Assembly: GCF_001748145.1 (NCBI RefSeq)
Contig: NZ_BCQA01000001.1
Location: forward strand, 1,981,501-2,045,500
Source: Bosea sp. BIWAKO-01
GTDB lineage: Bacteria > Pseudomonadota > Alphaproteobacteria > Rhizobiales > Beijerinckiaceae
Direction: 5' to 3'
DNA length: 64,000 nt
This document shows positions 9,283 to 18,942 of this stretch, piece by piece. A program made the position numbers and the translations under genes. The notes under the pieces were generated by a model, which did no database searches, was not told the origin of the DNA, and saw nothing but the letters and a program-made list of their open reading frames with translations. How positions within the stretch are numbered: position 1 is the first letter of the stretch; every line of letters begins with the position of its first letter.

Positions 9283-9589
9283 TGGCAGGCGAGTCCGTTG
9301 TCAGGAGCGCTCACGATGAGGCGTTCGGCGCACCATGCGCTGACGGGGCCTGAGCCACCAATTCCAAATCTTGACCTCGCCCATCAGTGCACGGCCATTC
9401 TCGATGCTGCAGCCACGCCGCAAACACCGGCCGATTATTCACGAAACGGCAAAGCTGCTTGGTTTGAAACCTGAATCCGTCTTCGATCAAGGAGTTAGGG
9501 CGAAAAAACAGCGGGAAGGCCGGTTTCCCCTTTCGGATGCCATGCTCTAGACCAGAGGAAACAGAACGGACCACGCGGAAGGAACGAGC
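9283..9589. other. Divergent intergenic region
   Basis: 307 bases between the minus-strand isomerase and the plus-strand ammonia-lyase gene. It must hold both promoters. I see no convincing reading frame, strong palindrome or consensus promoter. A GGAAGGAACG ribosome site precedes the lyase ATG. Confidence 0.5.
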
Positions 9590-11221
9590 ATGGCGGTTTC
9601 GATCGACGGGCGCACGCTCAAGGGCAAGCAGGTTCTCAAGGTCGCAAGGCCGGGCCCCTCCGGTCGTTACGAGAAGGCCGGCCTCGCCAAGGCGGCCCGC
9701 GAGCGCATTGCGGCGACGCGCGCCCATATCGATGCGCATTTCATGACCGACGATGCGCCGTTCATGTATTCCTTCAACACCGGTGTCGGCCTATTCAAGG
9801 ACCAGCGCGTGCTGATGTCCGAGATGACCGAATATCAGCGCAAGAGCGTCTACGCGCATGCCACCGGTATCGGCGAGCCCTTCCCCGAAGACGTGACGCG
9901 CGCCACCATGCTGCTGCGCGCCAATGCCTTTGCTTCGAACTATTCCGGCCCCCAGGTCGAGCTCGTCGAGCGCCTGCTCGCCTGCCTCAATGCCGGCGTG
10001 CACCCGGTGATCCCGCAGAAGGGCTCGGTCGGAGCCTCCGGCGATCTGGCGCCGCTCGCCCATATGTCGGCGGCCGTCTGCGGCTTCGCCGAGGCCGAAG
10101 CGATCTACAAGGGCAAGCGCATGCCGGCGCGCGACGCCCTGGCGAAGGCGGGCCTCACGCCCGATTTCCCGCTCGGCGCCAAGGATGCCTCTGCCCTGAT
10201 CAACGGCTCGACGGTCTCGCTCGCGCTCGGCGTGCTGGCGAGCGAGGATGCCAAGCGGCTGGTCAAAGCGGCCGATATCGGGCTCGCGCTCTCGCTCGAA
10301 GCGATGCGCGGCGAGCTTGCGGCCTTCGATCCGCGCGTCCACGCGGCGCGTCCCCATCCCGGCCAGGGGTTGGTCGCGCGCAATATCCTGAAACTGACGC
10401 AGGGCTCGAGGCGCTGCTCGGCTTCGGCCCGCGAGACGATCTACCCTGACGAGATCGGCCGCACCCCCGGCAAACCGCCGTCACCCCGCGTGCAGGATGT
10501 CTATTCGCTGCGCTGCGGTCCGCAGGTGCATGGTCCGGCCCGCGAGGCGCTCGACTACGTGCTGCGCGTCATCGGCACCGAGACCAACTCGGCCACGGAC
10601 AACCCGCTGATCTTCGAGGAAAGCGGCAGCTACACCGTGATCTCCGGCGGTCATTTCCATGGTCAATACGTCGCACAGGCGATGGACCTGCTCGCCATGG
10701 CCATGACCGATCTCGGCTCGATCTGCGAACGCCGTCTCGCCCGGCTGATCGACCCGACGCTCAGCTATGGCCTGCCGCGCAACCTGCTTGCCGGCAAGCG
10801 TGGCCTGAATACCGGCTTCGCCACGGTGCAGTGCTCGATGTCGGCGCTGGTGATGGAGAACCGGACGCTGTCGGCGCCGGGATCCGTCGATTCGATCCCC
10901 GGCAAGTCGAATGCCGAGGACCATGTCTCGAACTCGACCTGGTGTGGCCGAAAGGCGCGCACCGTGGTCGAGAATGTCGAGATGATCATCGCCATGGAAA
11001 TCCTGATGGCCTGCCAGGCGCTGACCCTGATCGCGGAGACGGCCAAGGACCATCCGCTCGGCCGGGGCACGCAGGCCGCGCTCGACGCATTGCGCGAGAC
11101 GATCCCGCCCGCGCTCGACGGCGACCGCTGGTACGCCGCCGAGATGAATCAGGCGACGGCGCTTGTGCGCTCGGGCGCGATCGTCGAGGCGGTCGAGGCG
11201 GTGGTGGGGGCGCTGGAGTAA
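9590..11221 (+). CDS. Histidine/phenylalanine ammonia-lyase family enzyme (HutH-like)
   Basis: A 543-residue member of the MIO-dependent aromatic amino-acid lyase family, which removes ammonia from His, Phe or Tyr. The self-cyclising Ala-Ser-Gly that forms the MIO group is in GSVGASGDLAPLAHM (149-151). The catalytic Tyr is in YSFNTGVG (Y60), and the substrate-binding blocks VQDVYSLRCGPQVHG, TDNPLIF and NAEDHVS are present. It is somewhat longer than typical HutH (about 510), with an insertion around 285-305. No hutU, hutI or hutG is nearby, so the substrate is uncertain and a role outside histidine use is possible. Confidence 0.88.
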   Translation: MAVSIDGRTLKGKQVLKVARPGPSGRYEKAGLAKAARERIAATRAHIDAHFMTDDAPFMYSFNTGVGLFKDQRVLMSEMTEYQRKSVYAHATGIGEPFPEDVTRATMLLRANAFASNYSGPQVELVERLLACLNAGVHPVIPQKGSVGASGDLAPLAHMSAAVCGFAEAEAIYKGKRMPARDALAKAGLTPDFPLGAKDASALINGSTVSLALGVLASEDAKRLVKAADIGLALSLEAMRGELAAFDPRVHAARPHPGQGLVARNILKLTQGSRRCSASARETIYPDEIGRTPGKPPSPRVQDVYSLRCGPQVHGPAREALDYVLRVIGTETNSATDNPLIFEESGSYTVISGGHFHGQYVAQAMDLLAMAMTDLGSICERRLARLIDPTLSYGLPRNLLAGKRGLNTGFATVQCSMSALVMENRTLSAPGSVDSIPGKSNAEDHVSNSTWCGRKARTVVENVEMIIAMEILMACQALTLIAETAKDHPLGRGTQAALDALRETIPPALDGDRWYAAEMNQATALVRSGAIVEAVEAVVGALE

Positions 11222-11256
11222 GGCCAGCCGTCACGCGGTTTTTGCACGAAGAATAG

Positions 11257-11281
11257 CTGCTCGGCGCCTACTGCCGAGCAG
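11257..11281. terminator. Bidirectional hairpin between lyase and amidohydrolase
   Basis: Perfect 9-bp inverted repeat CTGCTCGGC/GCCGAGCAG with a 7-base loop between two convergent genes. There is no long T-run. Confidence 0.5.
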
Positions 11282-11290
11282 GACTGGGAA

Positions 11291-12568
11291 TCACCCCTCC
11301 TGTCGCGCCAATTCGAGGACTGTCTCGAGCAGCACCCGGATCGCGATGCCGGCGTCGAGTTCGGTCATGTTCTCCAGCGGGGAATGGCTGATGCCCTTCT
11401 CGCAGCGGACAAAGAGCATGGCTGCCGGACAGAGCCGTGCCATCGCCATGGCGTCATGGCCGGCGCCGGAGGGCAGACGGCGCGCGCTGAGATTTGCGCC
11501 CGTACGGGCGATCCCCGTCGCAAAAGCCTCCTGCAGCCTTTCGGCCATCGGCGTCGCATCTTCCTGCGAATAGGGCGCGATCTCCAGCCCGACACCGCGC
11601 CGTGCGGCGATCGCCGCGAAGCGCTCGGCGATGGTCTTGTCCATGCTCGCCAGCGTCTCGTTGCGCGGCGAACGGAAATCGACAGTGAAATCGACCGCGC
11701 CGGGCACGACATTGGTGGCGCCCGGATCGGGCCTGAACACGCCGACCGTGCCGACCGCCTGCTCATGCGCAGCCGCGATGTCCTCGAGCGCCAGCGCCAT
11801 CTCCGCGGCAGCCGCAAGCGCATCCTTGCGCAGCTTCATCGGGACCGTCCCGGCATGGCCGGCCTCGCCGGTGACGCGGACCCGGGCTCGCTTCTGGGCG
11901 TTGATGGCCGTGACGATGCCGACGGCCTCGTTTTCGCTCTCCAGCACCGGACCCTGCTCGATATGGACTTCGAGATAGGCCATTACAGTGCCGGGCTTGC
12001 GCTTCAGCGCAGCAATTCCGGATGGATCGCCACCGAAGGCGACGAGGGCGTCGCGCAGCACCACGCCATCCTCATCGCGCGAATTGAGCCAGGCCGGATC
12101 ATAATGCCCGATCAGTGCCGACGAGGTCGAAAGGGAGGTCGGAAAGCGCACCGTCTCCTCGTCCCCGAAGCCGACGACCTCCAGCGCGAAGGGCAGGACG
12201 ATGCCGGCATCGCGAAGGGCCTGCGCTGCAAGGATACCGGCGATGACGCCGAGATTGCCGTCAAACCGGCCGCCATCCTTCACCGTATCGATATGCGAGC
12301 CGATCAGCACGGCGGGAAGACCAGGCTTTGCGCCCTCGCGTCGGCCCTGGACCGATCCGGCAGCATCGATGAAGGCGTCGAGCCCCGCCACCTCCATCGC
12401 GCCCTTCGTCCACTCGGCAGCCTGCCGATGCGAAGGGGACAGGTAGAGGCGGGTGATCTTGCCCGGCTCGTCGGTGAAGCGGTTCAGTCCATCGAGTGCG
12501 GCAAAGGCGCGGGCACCAAGGACGGCGGCAGAGGGAAGCGAGGCGGTCATGGCCAAACCATAGCGCAT
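11291..12568 (-). CDS. M20-family Zn-dependent amidohydrolase (allantoate / N-carbamoyl amino acid type)
   Basis: A 425-residue metallopeptidase-like hydrolase of the AllC/HyuC group, which cleaves N-carbamoyl or ureido bonds such as those of allantoate or N-carbamoyl-L-amino acids. Di-metal ligands are visible: His in GSHIDTV (H92), bridging Asp in DGNLG (D103), Glu in GDEE (136-138), His in VHIEQGP (H202) and a C-terminal SHSPLE. The small dimerisation domain begins near GEAGHAGTVPM. An alternative start six codons later (MTASLPS) is possible. It converges on the ammonia-lyase gene; both act on nitrogen compounds, but a shared pathway is not shown. Confidence 0.88.
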   Translation of the reverse strand: MRYGLAMTASLPSAAVLGARAFAALDGLNRFTDEPGKITRLYLSPSHRQAAEWTKGAMEVAGLDAFIDAAGSVQGRREGAKPGLPAVLIGSHIDTVKDGGRFDGNLGVIAGILAAQALRDAGIVLPFALEVVGFGDEETVRFPTSLSTSSALIGHYDPAWLNSRDEDGVVLRDALVAFGGDPSGIAALKRKPGTVMAYLEVHIEQGPVLESENEAVGIVTAINAQKRARVRVTGEAGHAGTVPMKLRKDALAAAAEMALALEDIAAAHEQAVGTVGVFRPDPGATNVVPGAVDFTVDFRSPRNETLASMDKTIAERFAAIAARRGVGLEIAPYSQEDATPMAERLQEAFATGIARTGANLSARRLPSGAGHDAMAMARLCPAAMLFVRCEKGISHSPLENMTELDAGIAIRVLLETVLELARQEG

Positions 12569-12749
12569 CGGCCCTGCGGGGGAAGCAGCCAGAGGCGTCC
12601 CCCGGTCGAATTTCCATGACTGGCGCGACGGCCCATCCGCCTGCTAATCATCCAGCCGGAGCACCGTCTCTCTTCACCCCCTGGAAAGCACTCGTCCGCG
12701 CCGCACCGCCGGTACCGGATGAAGCGGCTCCCCATCGCGAGACGTTGCC

Positions 12750-13127
12750 ATGACCGACCCAACCGACCACGGAATCCGCTTCGGACGGATTGCCGCCATG
12801 TTGCCCGTACGCGACATGGAGAAAGCCCACGACTTCTACACGCGGGTACTCGGCTTCAGAAAGACCTTCGAGAATGGTTCACCTGTCGGCTTCATGATCC
12901 TGAAGCGCGATGAGGCCGAACTGCATCTCACCCTGCAGAAGACGCATCCCGCCGCGCCATTCAACATCGCCCATCTGATGGTCGGCGATGCCGAGGCCCT
13001 GCACGCGATTTGCCAACGCGAAGGGCTGCGCATCATCAAGGGGTTGCGCGACCAGGACTACGGGCTGCGGTCCTTCGTCTTCGCCGATCCGGACGGCAAC
13101 CGGATCGATGTCGGCCAGCGCCTCTGA
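12750..13127 (+). CDS. VOC-family (glyoxalase/bleomycin-resistance fold) protein
   Basis: A 125-residue vicinal-oxygen-chelate protein. It has the first beta-alpha-beta unit with MLPVRDMEKAHDFYTRVLGF and the closing module with RSFVFADPDGNRIDVGQ. The Glu in AELHLTL sits where VOC metal ligands normally occur. Short single-domain members bind hydrophobic antibiotics or act as metal-dependent lyases; the substrate here is unknown. It is a single gene, ending at a strong bidirectional hairpin. Confidence 0.85.
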   Translation: MTDPTDHGIRFGRIAAMLPVRDMEKAHDFYTRVLGFRKTFENGSPVGFMILKRDEAELHLTLQKTHPAAPFNIAHLMVGDAEALHAICQREGLRIIKGLRDQDYGLRSFVFADPDGNRIDVGQRL

Positions 13128-13140
13128 CCGAAAAGGGAAT

Positions 13141-13168
13141 CCGCGCCGCGCAGAACCGCGCGGCGCGG
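13141..13168. terminator. Strong hairpin between convergent VOC and SDR genes
   Basis: Perfect 11-bp GC stem CCGCGCCGCGC/GCGCGGCGCGG with a 6-base loop, placed between the two stop codons. Confidence 0.55.
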
Positions 13169-13175
13169 ATCGGGA

Positions 13176-13922
13176 TCAATAAGTCGCGCGCCCGCCCGAC
13201 AGATCGAACACCGCGCCTGTGGTGAAGCTGTTCTCGGCGGAAGCCAGGAAACCGACCATCGAGGCAACCTCGTCAGGCTGCAGGAAACGGCCGCGCGGGA
13301 TCTTGGCCAGCATGTAGCCGATATGCTCCTCGCTCATCTGGTCGAAGATGCGAGTCCGCGCCGCCGCGGGCGTGATGCAGTTGACCGCGATATCCTTGTC
13401 GGCGAGCTCCTTGCCGAGCGATTTGGTCAAGGCGATCACCGCCGCCTTCGAGGCCGAATAGGCCGATGCGTTGGGGTTGCCTTCCTTGCCGGCGATCGAC
13501 GCGACCAGCACCAGCCGGCCGTAATTGCGCTTCAGCATTCCGGGTATCACCGCCTGGCAGCAATGCAGCGTGCCATCGACATTCAGGCGCATGATCTTCG
13601 CCCATTCGTCGAGCGGGTATTCCCAGGTCTTGAGGTTGGGGCCCGCGATGCCGGCGCTGGTGACGAGGATATCGACACTGCCGAGGCGGGCCTCGAGCGC
13701 GTCGGCCGCCCGCTTCACGGCCGCCGCATCGGTGACATCGATGGCGATCCCGGTCGCCCCCTTGCCGATCTCGCCCGCCGCCTTCGCTGCGAGCGCGCCA
13801 TCGAGGTCCCAGATCTCGACCTTGGCGCCACTCGCCGCGAAGCGCTCGGCAACCGCACGGCCAATCCCTTGCGCTCCACCGGTCACAATGGCGACGCGGC
13901 CGTCTAAATCGATTTGGTTCAT
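13176..13922 (-). CDS. SDR-family oxidoreductase (FabG-like)
   Basis: A 248-residue classical SDR with TGGAQGIG (15-22), the catalytic Ser in VLVASIAGKEG, the YSASK pair and the C-terminal FDLSGGRATY. The acidic WDLDG after the second strand suggests NAD rather than NADP preference. Close relatives include sugar-acid and 3-hydroxyacyl dehydrogenases. No operon partner is seen. It is a different subgroup from the SDR at 7713-8513. Confidence 0.88.
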   Translation of the reverse strand: MNQIDLDGRVAIVTGGAQGIGRAVAERFAASGAKVEIWDLDGALAAKAAGEIGKGATGIAIDVTDAAAVKRAADALEARLGSVDILVTSAGIAGPNLKTWEYPLDEWAKIMRLNVDGTLHCCQAVIPGMLKRNYGRLVLVASIAGKEGNPNASAYSASKAAVIALTKSLGKELADKDIAVNCITPAAARTRIFDQMSEEHIGYMLAKIPRGRFLQPDEVASMVGFLASAENSFTTGAVFDLSGGRATY

Positions 13923-14034
13923 GGCGAGCCCCCGGCTGAGAAGTTGGACTGCACGGTAGCGGCCTGATTTCCGCTAGGCTAGCGCGCTCGGTGCCATGCC
14001 GCTCTGCGCGAATCGGGGCAGATCAGCGGGCCGA

Positions 14035-15489
14035 CTATTGGGCGTTGAGATAGGCCCGCGCGCTGAACACGGTGCGCAGGAGAATGCCGAGATCGAGCCA
14101 GAACGACCAATTGTCGATGTACCAGTGATCGAATGCGACCCGCCTGGCCATTTTCTCGTCCGTGTCGGTCTCACCGCGCAGGCCGTTGACCTGAGCCCAG
14201 CCGGTGATGCCCGGCTTCACATTATGACGCCGAGCATAGAGGGCGATCTTGCGTTGGAACGCGTGATCATGGGCGAGCGCATGTGGGCGCGGCCCAACCA
14301 GGGACATATGACCGGCGATGACGTTCATGAGCTGCGGCAGCTCATCGAGATTGAAGCGGCGCAGCAAGCGGCCGATGCGCGTGATGCGCGGGTCGTTACG
14401 CGTCGCCTGACGAATGACGTCGCCGTCATCTGTGGTCGTCATCGTTCGGAACTTGAAGATCCTGAAGGGCTGCTGGTTGAAGCCGTAGCGTCGCTGCAGG
14501 AAGAACACCGGCCCGCGCGAGTCGAGCTTGATCAACCCTGCAATGATCAGCAGAACCGGCAACGCCAGAAGCAGGATGGTCGAAGCGGCGACGATGTCGA
14601 AGCCACGCTTCGCGATGATCGCAGCGGTGGAGAGCGCCGGGCGCGTCAGCCGCAGGCTGGCGAACGAGCCGATGCGCACGATATGGGGGCTGTCGAACCG
14701 ATCCATGATCCGCTCGGGCGCGAGGTGGATCGCGACTGGCAGGTTCATGAAGGCATCGATGCAGGCATCGATCGTCTCCTGATCCGACCAGGGCAAGGCG
14801 ATGAACACCGCGTCCGGTCGCATCTGCCGGCAGCGCCCTGCAGCGGTGACCAGATCGGCCTTGAGCGCGGCCATCGGATCATTGATGCGGCGCGCGTCGT
14901 TGCTGTGCAGAAATGCGACGTCGACGATGGCGAAGCCCATGTTCCAGGGTTGATGGCGCGAGACGAAGGACATCACGTCGGGTTCACGGCCGATCAGGAA
15001 CACCCGCTCCGTGGTGATGCGGCCGGTCTTGCTGGCGACTGAAATGATGCGGGCAATGCCGGCACGCGCCAGAGTGATCAGCGGAATGCCGGCCAGGTAG
15101 GTCACGAGCACGACGGCGCGTGAATAATGATCGACGATCTTGGCGAGGAACGCGACGGCTATGAAGGCCACCATCGTAATGTTCCAGACCGTGAAGGCCG
15201 AGGCCATCTGCCCCTTGGCAGAGAGATAATGGCTGAGCTGGTAGCGACCGCGCATCACATTGGTGAAGACGAAGATTGCCGCGATCATCACCGCCAGCTC
15301 GCGTGTGATCCTGACATCGCCGAAATGGCCGTAGGCCTGGAGGTGGTAGACCACGGAGGCGAGGGACACGATCGTCAGCACCACGACTGCGTCCGTCAGC
15401 GCCGTGACGAGACCGATCCAGTGCCGCCAGGCATTGGCGCGTTCGTCGGCGGCCGCCGCCGCATAGTTCAGATCGTTGACGCTCATCAT
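14035..15489 (-). CDS. Undecaprenyl-phosphate sugar-1-phosphate transferase (WcaJ/ExoY type)
   Basis: A 484-residue membrane enzyme that starts exopolysaccharide repeat-unit assembly by moving a hexose-1-phosphate from its nucleotide sugar to undecaprenyl phosphate. It has four N-terminal membrane spans and a CoA-binding-like central domain (VFLIGREPDVM). A fifth hydrophobic segment is followed by the catalytic domain with PVFFLQRRYGFN, FKFRTM, RRFNLDELPQLMNV and SLVGPRPHA. The start at MMSVNDLNY is supported by GGAGAG upstream; a longer frame adds only low-complexity sequence. It lies at the left edge of the polysaccharide locus, divergent from the next glycosyltransferase. Confidence 0.93.
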   Translation of the reverse strand: MMSVNDLNYAAAAADERANAWRHWIGLVTALTDAVVVLTIVSLASVVYHLQAYGHFGDVRITRELAVMIAAIFVFTNVMRGRYQLSHYLSAKGQMASAFTVWNITMVAFIAVAFLAKIVDHYSRAVVLVTYLAGIPLITLARAGIARIISVASKTGRITTERVFLIGREPDVMSFVSRHQPWNMGFAIVDVAFLHSNDARRINDPMAALKADLVTAAGRCRQMRPDAVFIALPWSDQETIDACIDAFMNLPVAIHLAPERIMDRFDSPHIVRIGSFASLRLTRPALSTAAIIAKRGFDIVAASTILLLALPVLLIIAGLIKLDSRGPVFFLQRRYGFNQQPFRIFKFRTMTTTDDGDVIRQATRNDPRITRIGRLLRRFNLDELPQLMNVIAGHMSLVGPRPHALAHDHAFQRKIALYARRHNVKPGITGWAQVNGLRGETDTDEKMARRVAFDHWYIDNWSFWLDLGILLRTVFSARAYLNAQ

Positions 15490-15811
15490 CGCGGTAGGCT
15501 CTCCGGAGCCACAACGGCCTGACGGCCGGCGGCGAGCGCTCCGGAACGGAACAGGACGCTCCCTTCCAACTGCGCTTACGGCTGCGAGCGGCAAGCGCCA
15601 TGCCGCTCGGTCACGCGCCGGAATGAGACGCTGAACGCGGCGTTCAGCCGCGACGCGAAGGGGCCAGGGAATTCGGCCGCAACGACCGACATGTCGGCGT
15701 CCCGTTATGAGACAGCGCCAATCCCGTTCCGCAACTCCTCGGCAGCCGGTCTAATGGTAGTCAGGGTCAAGGGCTGTTCACCGTCCATCGGGCTTGGCGT
15801 GATCCACTGAC

Positions 15812-16666
15812 GTGAGCGGCCAAGACAGGAACCGAAAACGCCTCGAAATGAACGAGATCGTGACTGCCATTTCATTCTTCGACATGTCATCGCACACGCA
15901 GCCAGCCGACCATCCCGACCATGCCCGCCGCGATATCGGCGGCATCGAAGTGGCTGTGCTCGATAGCGCGCAGGCGCTCGCCGCGCTCGACACGGCACTT
16001 GCCCGTCACCGCCACGTGAAGCTCGCCTTCTGCAATGCGAACCTCGTCAACCTGGCCGCCGTGGACGCAAGGCTGCAGGAACAGCTCAAGGACTTCCTGG
16101 TGCTTGCCGACGGAATCGGCGTCGATATCGGCTCCCGGCTTCTCTATGGCGCGTCCTTCCCCGCAAATCTCAATGGCACCGACTTCATTCCGGCCCTGCT
16201 CGCCGCACAGAACCGCCCGCTCCGCGTGACGTTGCTGGGCGGGCAGCCAGGCGTGGCCGAGCGCGCTGCGGCCCGCCTGACCCAGGATTACCCGCGACAC
16301 CGCTTCACCGTGCTGAGCCACGGTTACTTTGCTCAGAGCGAAGAGGCCGGGCTTCTGGCGCAGCTGGCCGAAAACCCGCCCGATCTCCTGCTCGTGGCTT
16401 TCGGTAATCCGCTTCAGGAACGCTGGATCGCAGAGAAGATCACGCTCCAGCACGCGACGATCGCTGCAGGTATTGGTGCGCTGTTCGATTTCCTGGCAGG
16501 CGAGGTCGAGCGCGCACCGGACGTCCTGCGGCGTCTGCGGCTGGAGTGGCTCTACCGCCTCCTGCTGGAGCCCCGCCGGCTGTGGCGGCGCTATGTGCTC
16601 GGCAACCCCGCGTTCCTGCTGCGGATGCTGCGCATCAGGTTCCAGCCCCGCGGTCCGGCGCAATGA
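15812..16666 (+). CDS. WecG/TagA/CpsF family glycosyltransferase
   Basis: A 284-residue GT26 enzyme. Family members add the second sugar to an undecaprenyl-pyrophosphate-linked acceptor. Signature blocks are FCNANLVNLA, LADGIGVDIGSRLLYG, NGTDFIPALL, TLLGGQPGVAERAA and LLVAFGNPLQERWI, and the basic C-terminal helices mediate membrane attachment. The start is uncertain: GTG at 15812 or ATG at 15848 (MNEIVTA); neither has a strong ribosome site. It overlaps the next gene by four bases (ATGA), so they are translationally coupled. Confidence 0.9.
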   Translation: MSGQDRNRKRLEMNEIVTAISFFDMSSHTQPADHPDHARRDIGGIEVAVLDSAQALAALDTALARHRHVKLAFCNANLVNLAAVDARLQEQLKDFLVLADGIGVDIGSRLLYGASFPANLNGTDFIPALLAAQNRPLRVTLLGGQPGVAERAAARLTQDYPRHRFTVLSHGYFAQSEEAGLLAQLAENPPDLLLVAFGNPLQERWIAEKITLQHATIAAGIGALFDFLAGEVERAPDVLRRLRLEWLYRLLLEPRRLWRRYVLGNPAFLLRMLRIRFQPRGPAQ

Positions 16667-17556
16667 GCCTTAGCTACGCCATCGCGACGCCGAGCTATGC
16701 CGGGGACTTCGAACGTTGCCGGCTGCTCTGCGCCAGCATCGACCGTTTCGTCGCCGGCCATACGGCCCATTACCTTTTGGTCGAGGATCGGGACGTCGCG
16801 CTGTTCAGGCAGCTGGAAGGTCCGCGACGGCGGGTGATCGCGGAAGCGGAGCTTCTGCCCTCCTGGCTGAAACCCCGGCCCGATCTCCTGAGCCTCGGAC
16901 GCCGCCGGGTCTGGACGGGCCTGGGCGCCCTGCGGCGCGGTCTGCCGCCGCTGCGCGGCTGGCACGCACAACAGCTGCGGAAGTTCGCCTTTCCGATGAC
17001 GAGCCACGAGGACGTCGTGATCTTCGCCGATTCCGACATGATGTTCCTGCGGCCGTTCGACGTGGCGTGCCTCGCTCAGAACGACAAGGTGCGGCTCTAC
17101 CGCAAACCGGACGGCATTACGGGTGGGATGGCCCAGCATGCCGACTGGTGCGTGATGGCCGCCGGCCTGCTCGGGCTGCCGGAGCCAACGTTTCCCAGCG
17201 CCGACTACATCAACAATCTCGTCAGCTGGCGGCGAGACGCCGTGCGGGCAATGATGACGCGTATCGAAGAGAGAGCCGGGCGGAGCTGGGTCGAGGCAAT
17301 TGCGACGCACAGGCAATTCTCGGAATACATGATCTACGGCTATTTCGTTGAACGCGTGCTCGGGCTCGACGCCGCCGGCCACTGGCCGGACGGGCACGAA
17401 CTCTGCAAGGTCTACTGGTTTCCCGAAGATGTCGGAGAGCTGGCAACGCTGCGCAGTTTCGAGGAGATACTGGAACCGGGGCAGGTCGCGGTCGGCGTGC
17501 AATCGTTCATCGGGCAGCCGGTCGAGCGCCTGAAGGCGCTGTTCGAGGCGCAGTAA
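16663..17556 (+). CDS. DUF6492-type putative glycosyltransferase
   Basis: A 297-residue GT-A-fold-like protein. YAIATPSYAGDFERC forms the N-terminal nucleotide-sugar strand, and VVIFADSDMMFLRP contains a DxD-like motif (DSD). It matches the pattern of the DUF6492 group found in polysaccharide loci. The start at MSLSYAI is fixed by the ATGA overlap with the upstream glycosyltransferase. Its stop is only seven bases from the stop of the convergent flippase gene. The donor and acceptor are unknown. Confidence 0.75.
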   Translation: MSLSYAIATPSYAGDFERCRLLCASIDRFVAGHTAHYLLVEDRDVALFRQLEGPRRRVIAEAELLPSWLKPRPDLLSLGRRRVWTGLGALRRGLPPLRGWHAQQLRKFAFPMTSHEDVVIFADSDMMFLRPFDVACLAQNDKVRLYRKPDGITGGMAQHADWCVMAAGLLGLPEPTFPSADYINNLVSWRRDAVRAMMTRIEERAGRSWVEAIATHRQFSEYMIYGYFVERVLGLDAAGHWPDGHELCKVYWFPEDVGELATLRSFEEILEPGQVAVGVQSFIGQPVERLKALFEAQ

Positions 17557-17563
17557 CCCCTGC

Positions 17564-18802
17564 TCAGCGCGTCCGGCCGAGCAATCGATAGGTGACCGTC
17601 GCGGAGAGCAGATAGACTGCGCCGAAGACGGCGTTGAACCAGGGCGCCCAGGCTTCGTCCTGGCCGAAGCGTATCATGACCCAGGCGATCAGTGCCGCCT
17701 TGAGCGCGGTGATGGCGCAGAGCAGGGTGATACGCGAGCCGGTGCGCTCCCGCGCATAGAGCAACTCGGCGTGATACTCGACGAGATTGCGGAAGGCAGG
17801 CACCGCGAGCATCGGCAGGAAGAGATAGGCGGCCTCGGAGACATTGCGGCCGAGTGCGCCCGGAAACGGCAACAGCAGGATGACGATGGCGACGAGGCCG
17901 CCGATCGAGACCAGCGCGATCGCGAGCTCGACCAGCATCTTGCGTCGCCAGCCGCCGCCGAGGCCGCGATCCTTCATGATCTTCTGGACCAGCATCTGGT
18001 TGAAGCTGCGTACCGGCATCGCAGTGAGATCAATGACGCGCATGGCGATGGCATAGAGCCCCGCTGTGCGTTCTCCCGCGAGCGCCAGCATCAGCAGCTT
18101 GTCGAGTTCGGATTGGACGTAGAACACGATGTCGGCCGCGCCCGCGAATACGGCATCGGCCATGCGGCGGGGATAGAGCGCCCTGACGAAACGCAGGCGC
18201 AGCGGCGGCAGAAACAGCGTCAGCGCGATCACCGCGGACAGGATCGTGGTGCCGAGATAGGCCCAGACCCAGGTTTCCAGGCTCGCATGGCCCAGACCAT
18301 AGAAGGCAACTGCAGCAAGCGTGCGCAGCGAGGAGCCGATGATGACGAGCAGAGCCGACTGCCTGAAACGCCTCAGGCCGTTATTGATGATGGCAACGAC
18401 CTCGACGAGGCGCCAGCCGAGCACCTCGGCGATGATGATCAGGGCGAAGGGCAGGAGATCCAGCCGCTCCCTGAACAAGGCGACATAGGCCAGGGCTGCG
18501 ACTGCGGCGATCAGCGGAAGCGACAGGACGGCAAGACCGCCGAAGCCGGCGAGATAGGCGCCGAGGAGACGCGGCTTGACCGTGGCGACGCGATAGACCG
18601 GCGAGACGAAACCGAAGGCCAGCAACCGCGAGAGAATGAGTCCTGTCGAGGAGGCGGTCGCGAACAGGCCAAACTCACCAAGGGTCAACGTATTCGCAAC
18701 GATGAGGAAATATACAAGAGAGATAATGAGACGACCGGCTGAGCCGCTCAGGATCGTAAGGTAGGCGGATATGGTGGCACGATCTGGCGACATGGAGTCC
18801 AT
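17564..18802 (-). CDS. Polysaccharide flippase (Wzx/MATE-like)
   Basis: A 412-residue integral membrane protein with about 12 hydrophobic helices, of the polysaccharide-transport (MOP) superfamily. It begins TISAYLTILSGSAGRLIIS and carries a central YVQSELDKLLMLALAG segment typical of lipid-linked oligosaccharide flippases. It would move the finished repeat unit to the periplasmic face. It is encoded opposite to its neighbours. Confidence 0.85.
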   Translation of the reverse strand: MDSMSPDRATISAYLTILSGSAGRLIISLVYFLIVANTLTLGEFGLFATASSTGLILSRLLAFGFVSPVYRVATVKPRLLGAYLAGFGGLAVLSLPLIAAVAALAYVALFRERLDLLPFALIIIAEVLGWRLVEVVAIINNGLRRFRQSALLVIIGSSLRTLAAVAFYGLGHASLETWVWAYLGTTILSAVIALTLFLPPLRLRFVRALYPRRMADAVFAGAADIVFYVQSELDKLLMLALAGERTAGLYAIAMRVIDLTAMPVRSFNQMLVQKIMKDRGLGGGWRRKMLVELAIALVSIGGLVAIVILLLPFPGALGRNVSEAAYLFLPMLAVPAFRNLVEYHAELLYARERTGSRITLLCAITALKAALIAWVMIRFGQDEAWAPWFNAVFGAVYLLSATVTYRLLGRTR

Positions 18803-18942
18803 TGCGGCGGCGGCGAGAGCTGGCGCGGGCCCTGCTCACGCCAAAATTGAGCCCGAACCTCGCTTAGCGCAAAGGCATTGAGCGACCCTAAACGAAGCAC
18901 GGGAAGCGCTGCCCCGCGCAGCTGCCTGAATCGGAACGGAAC

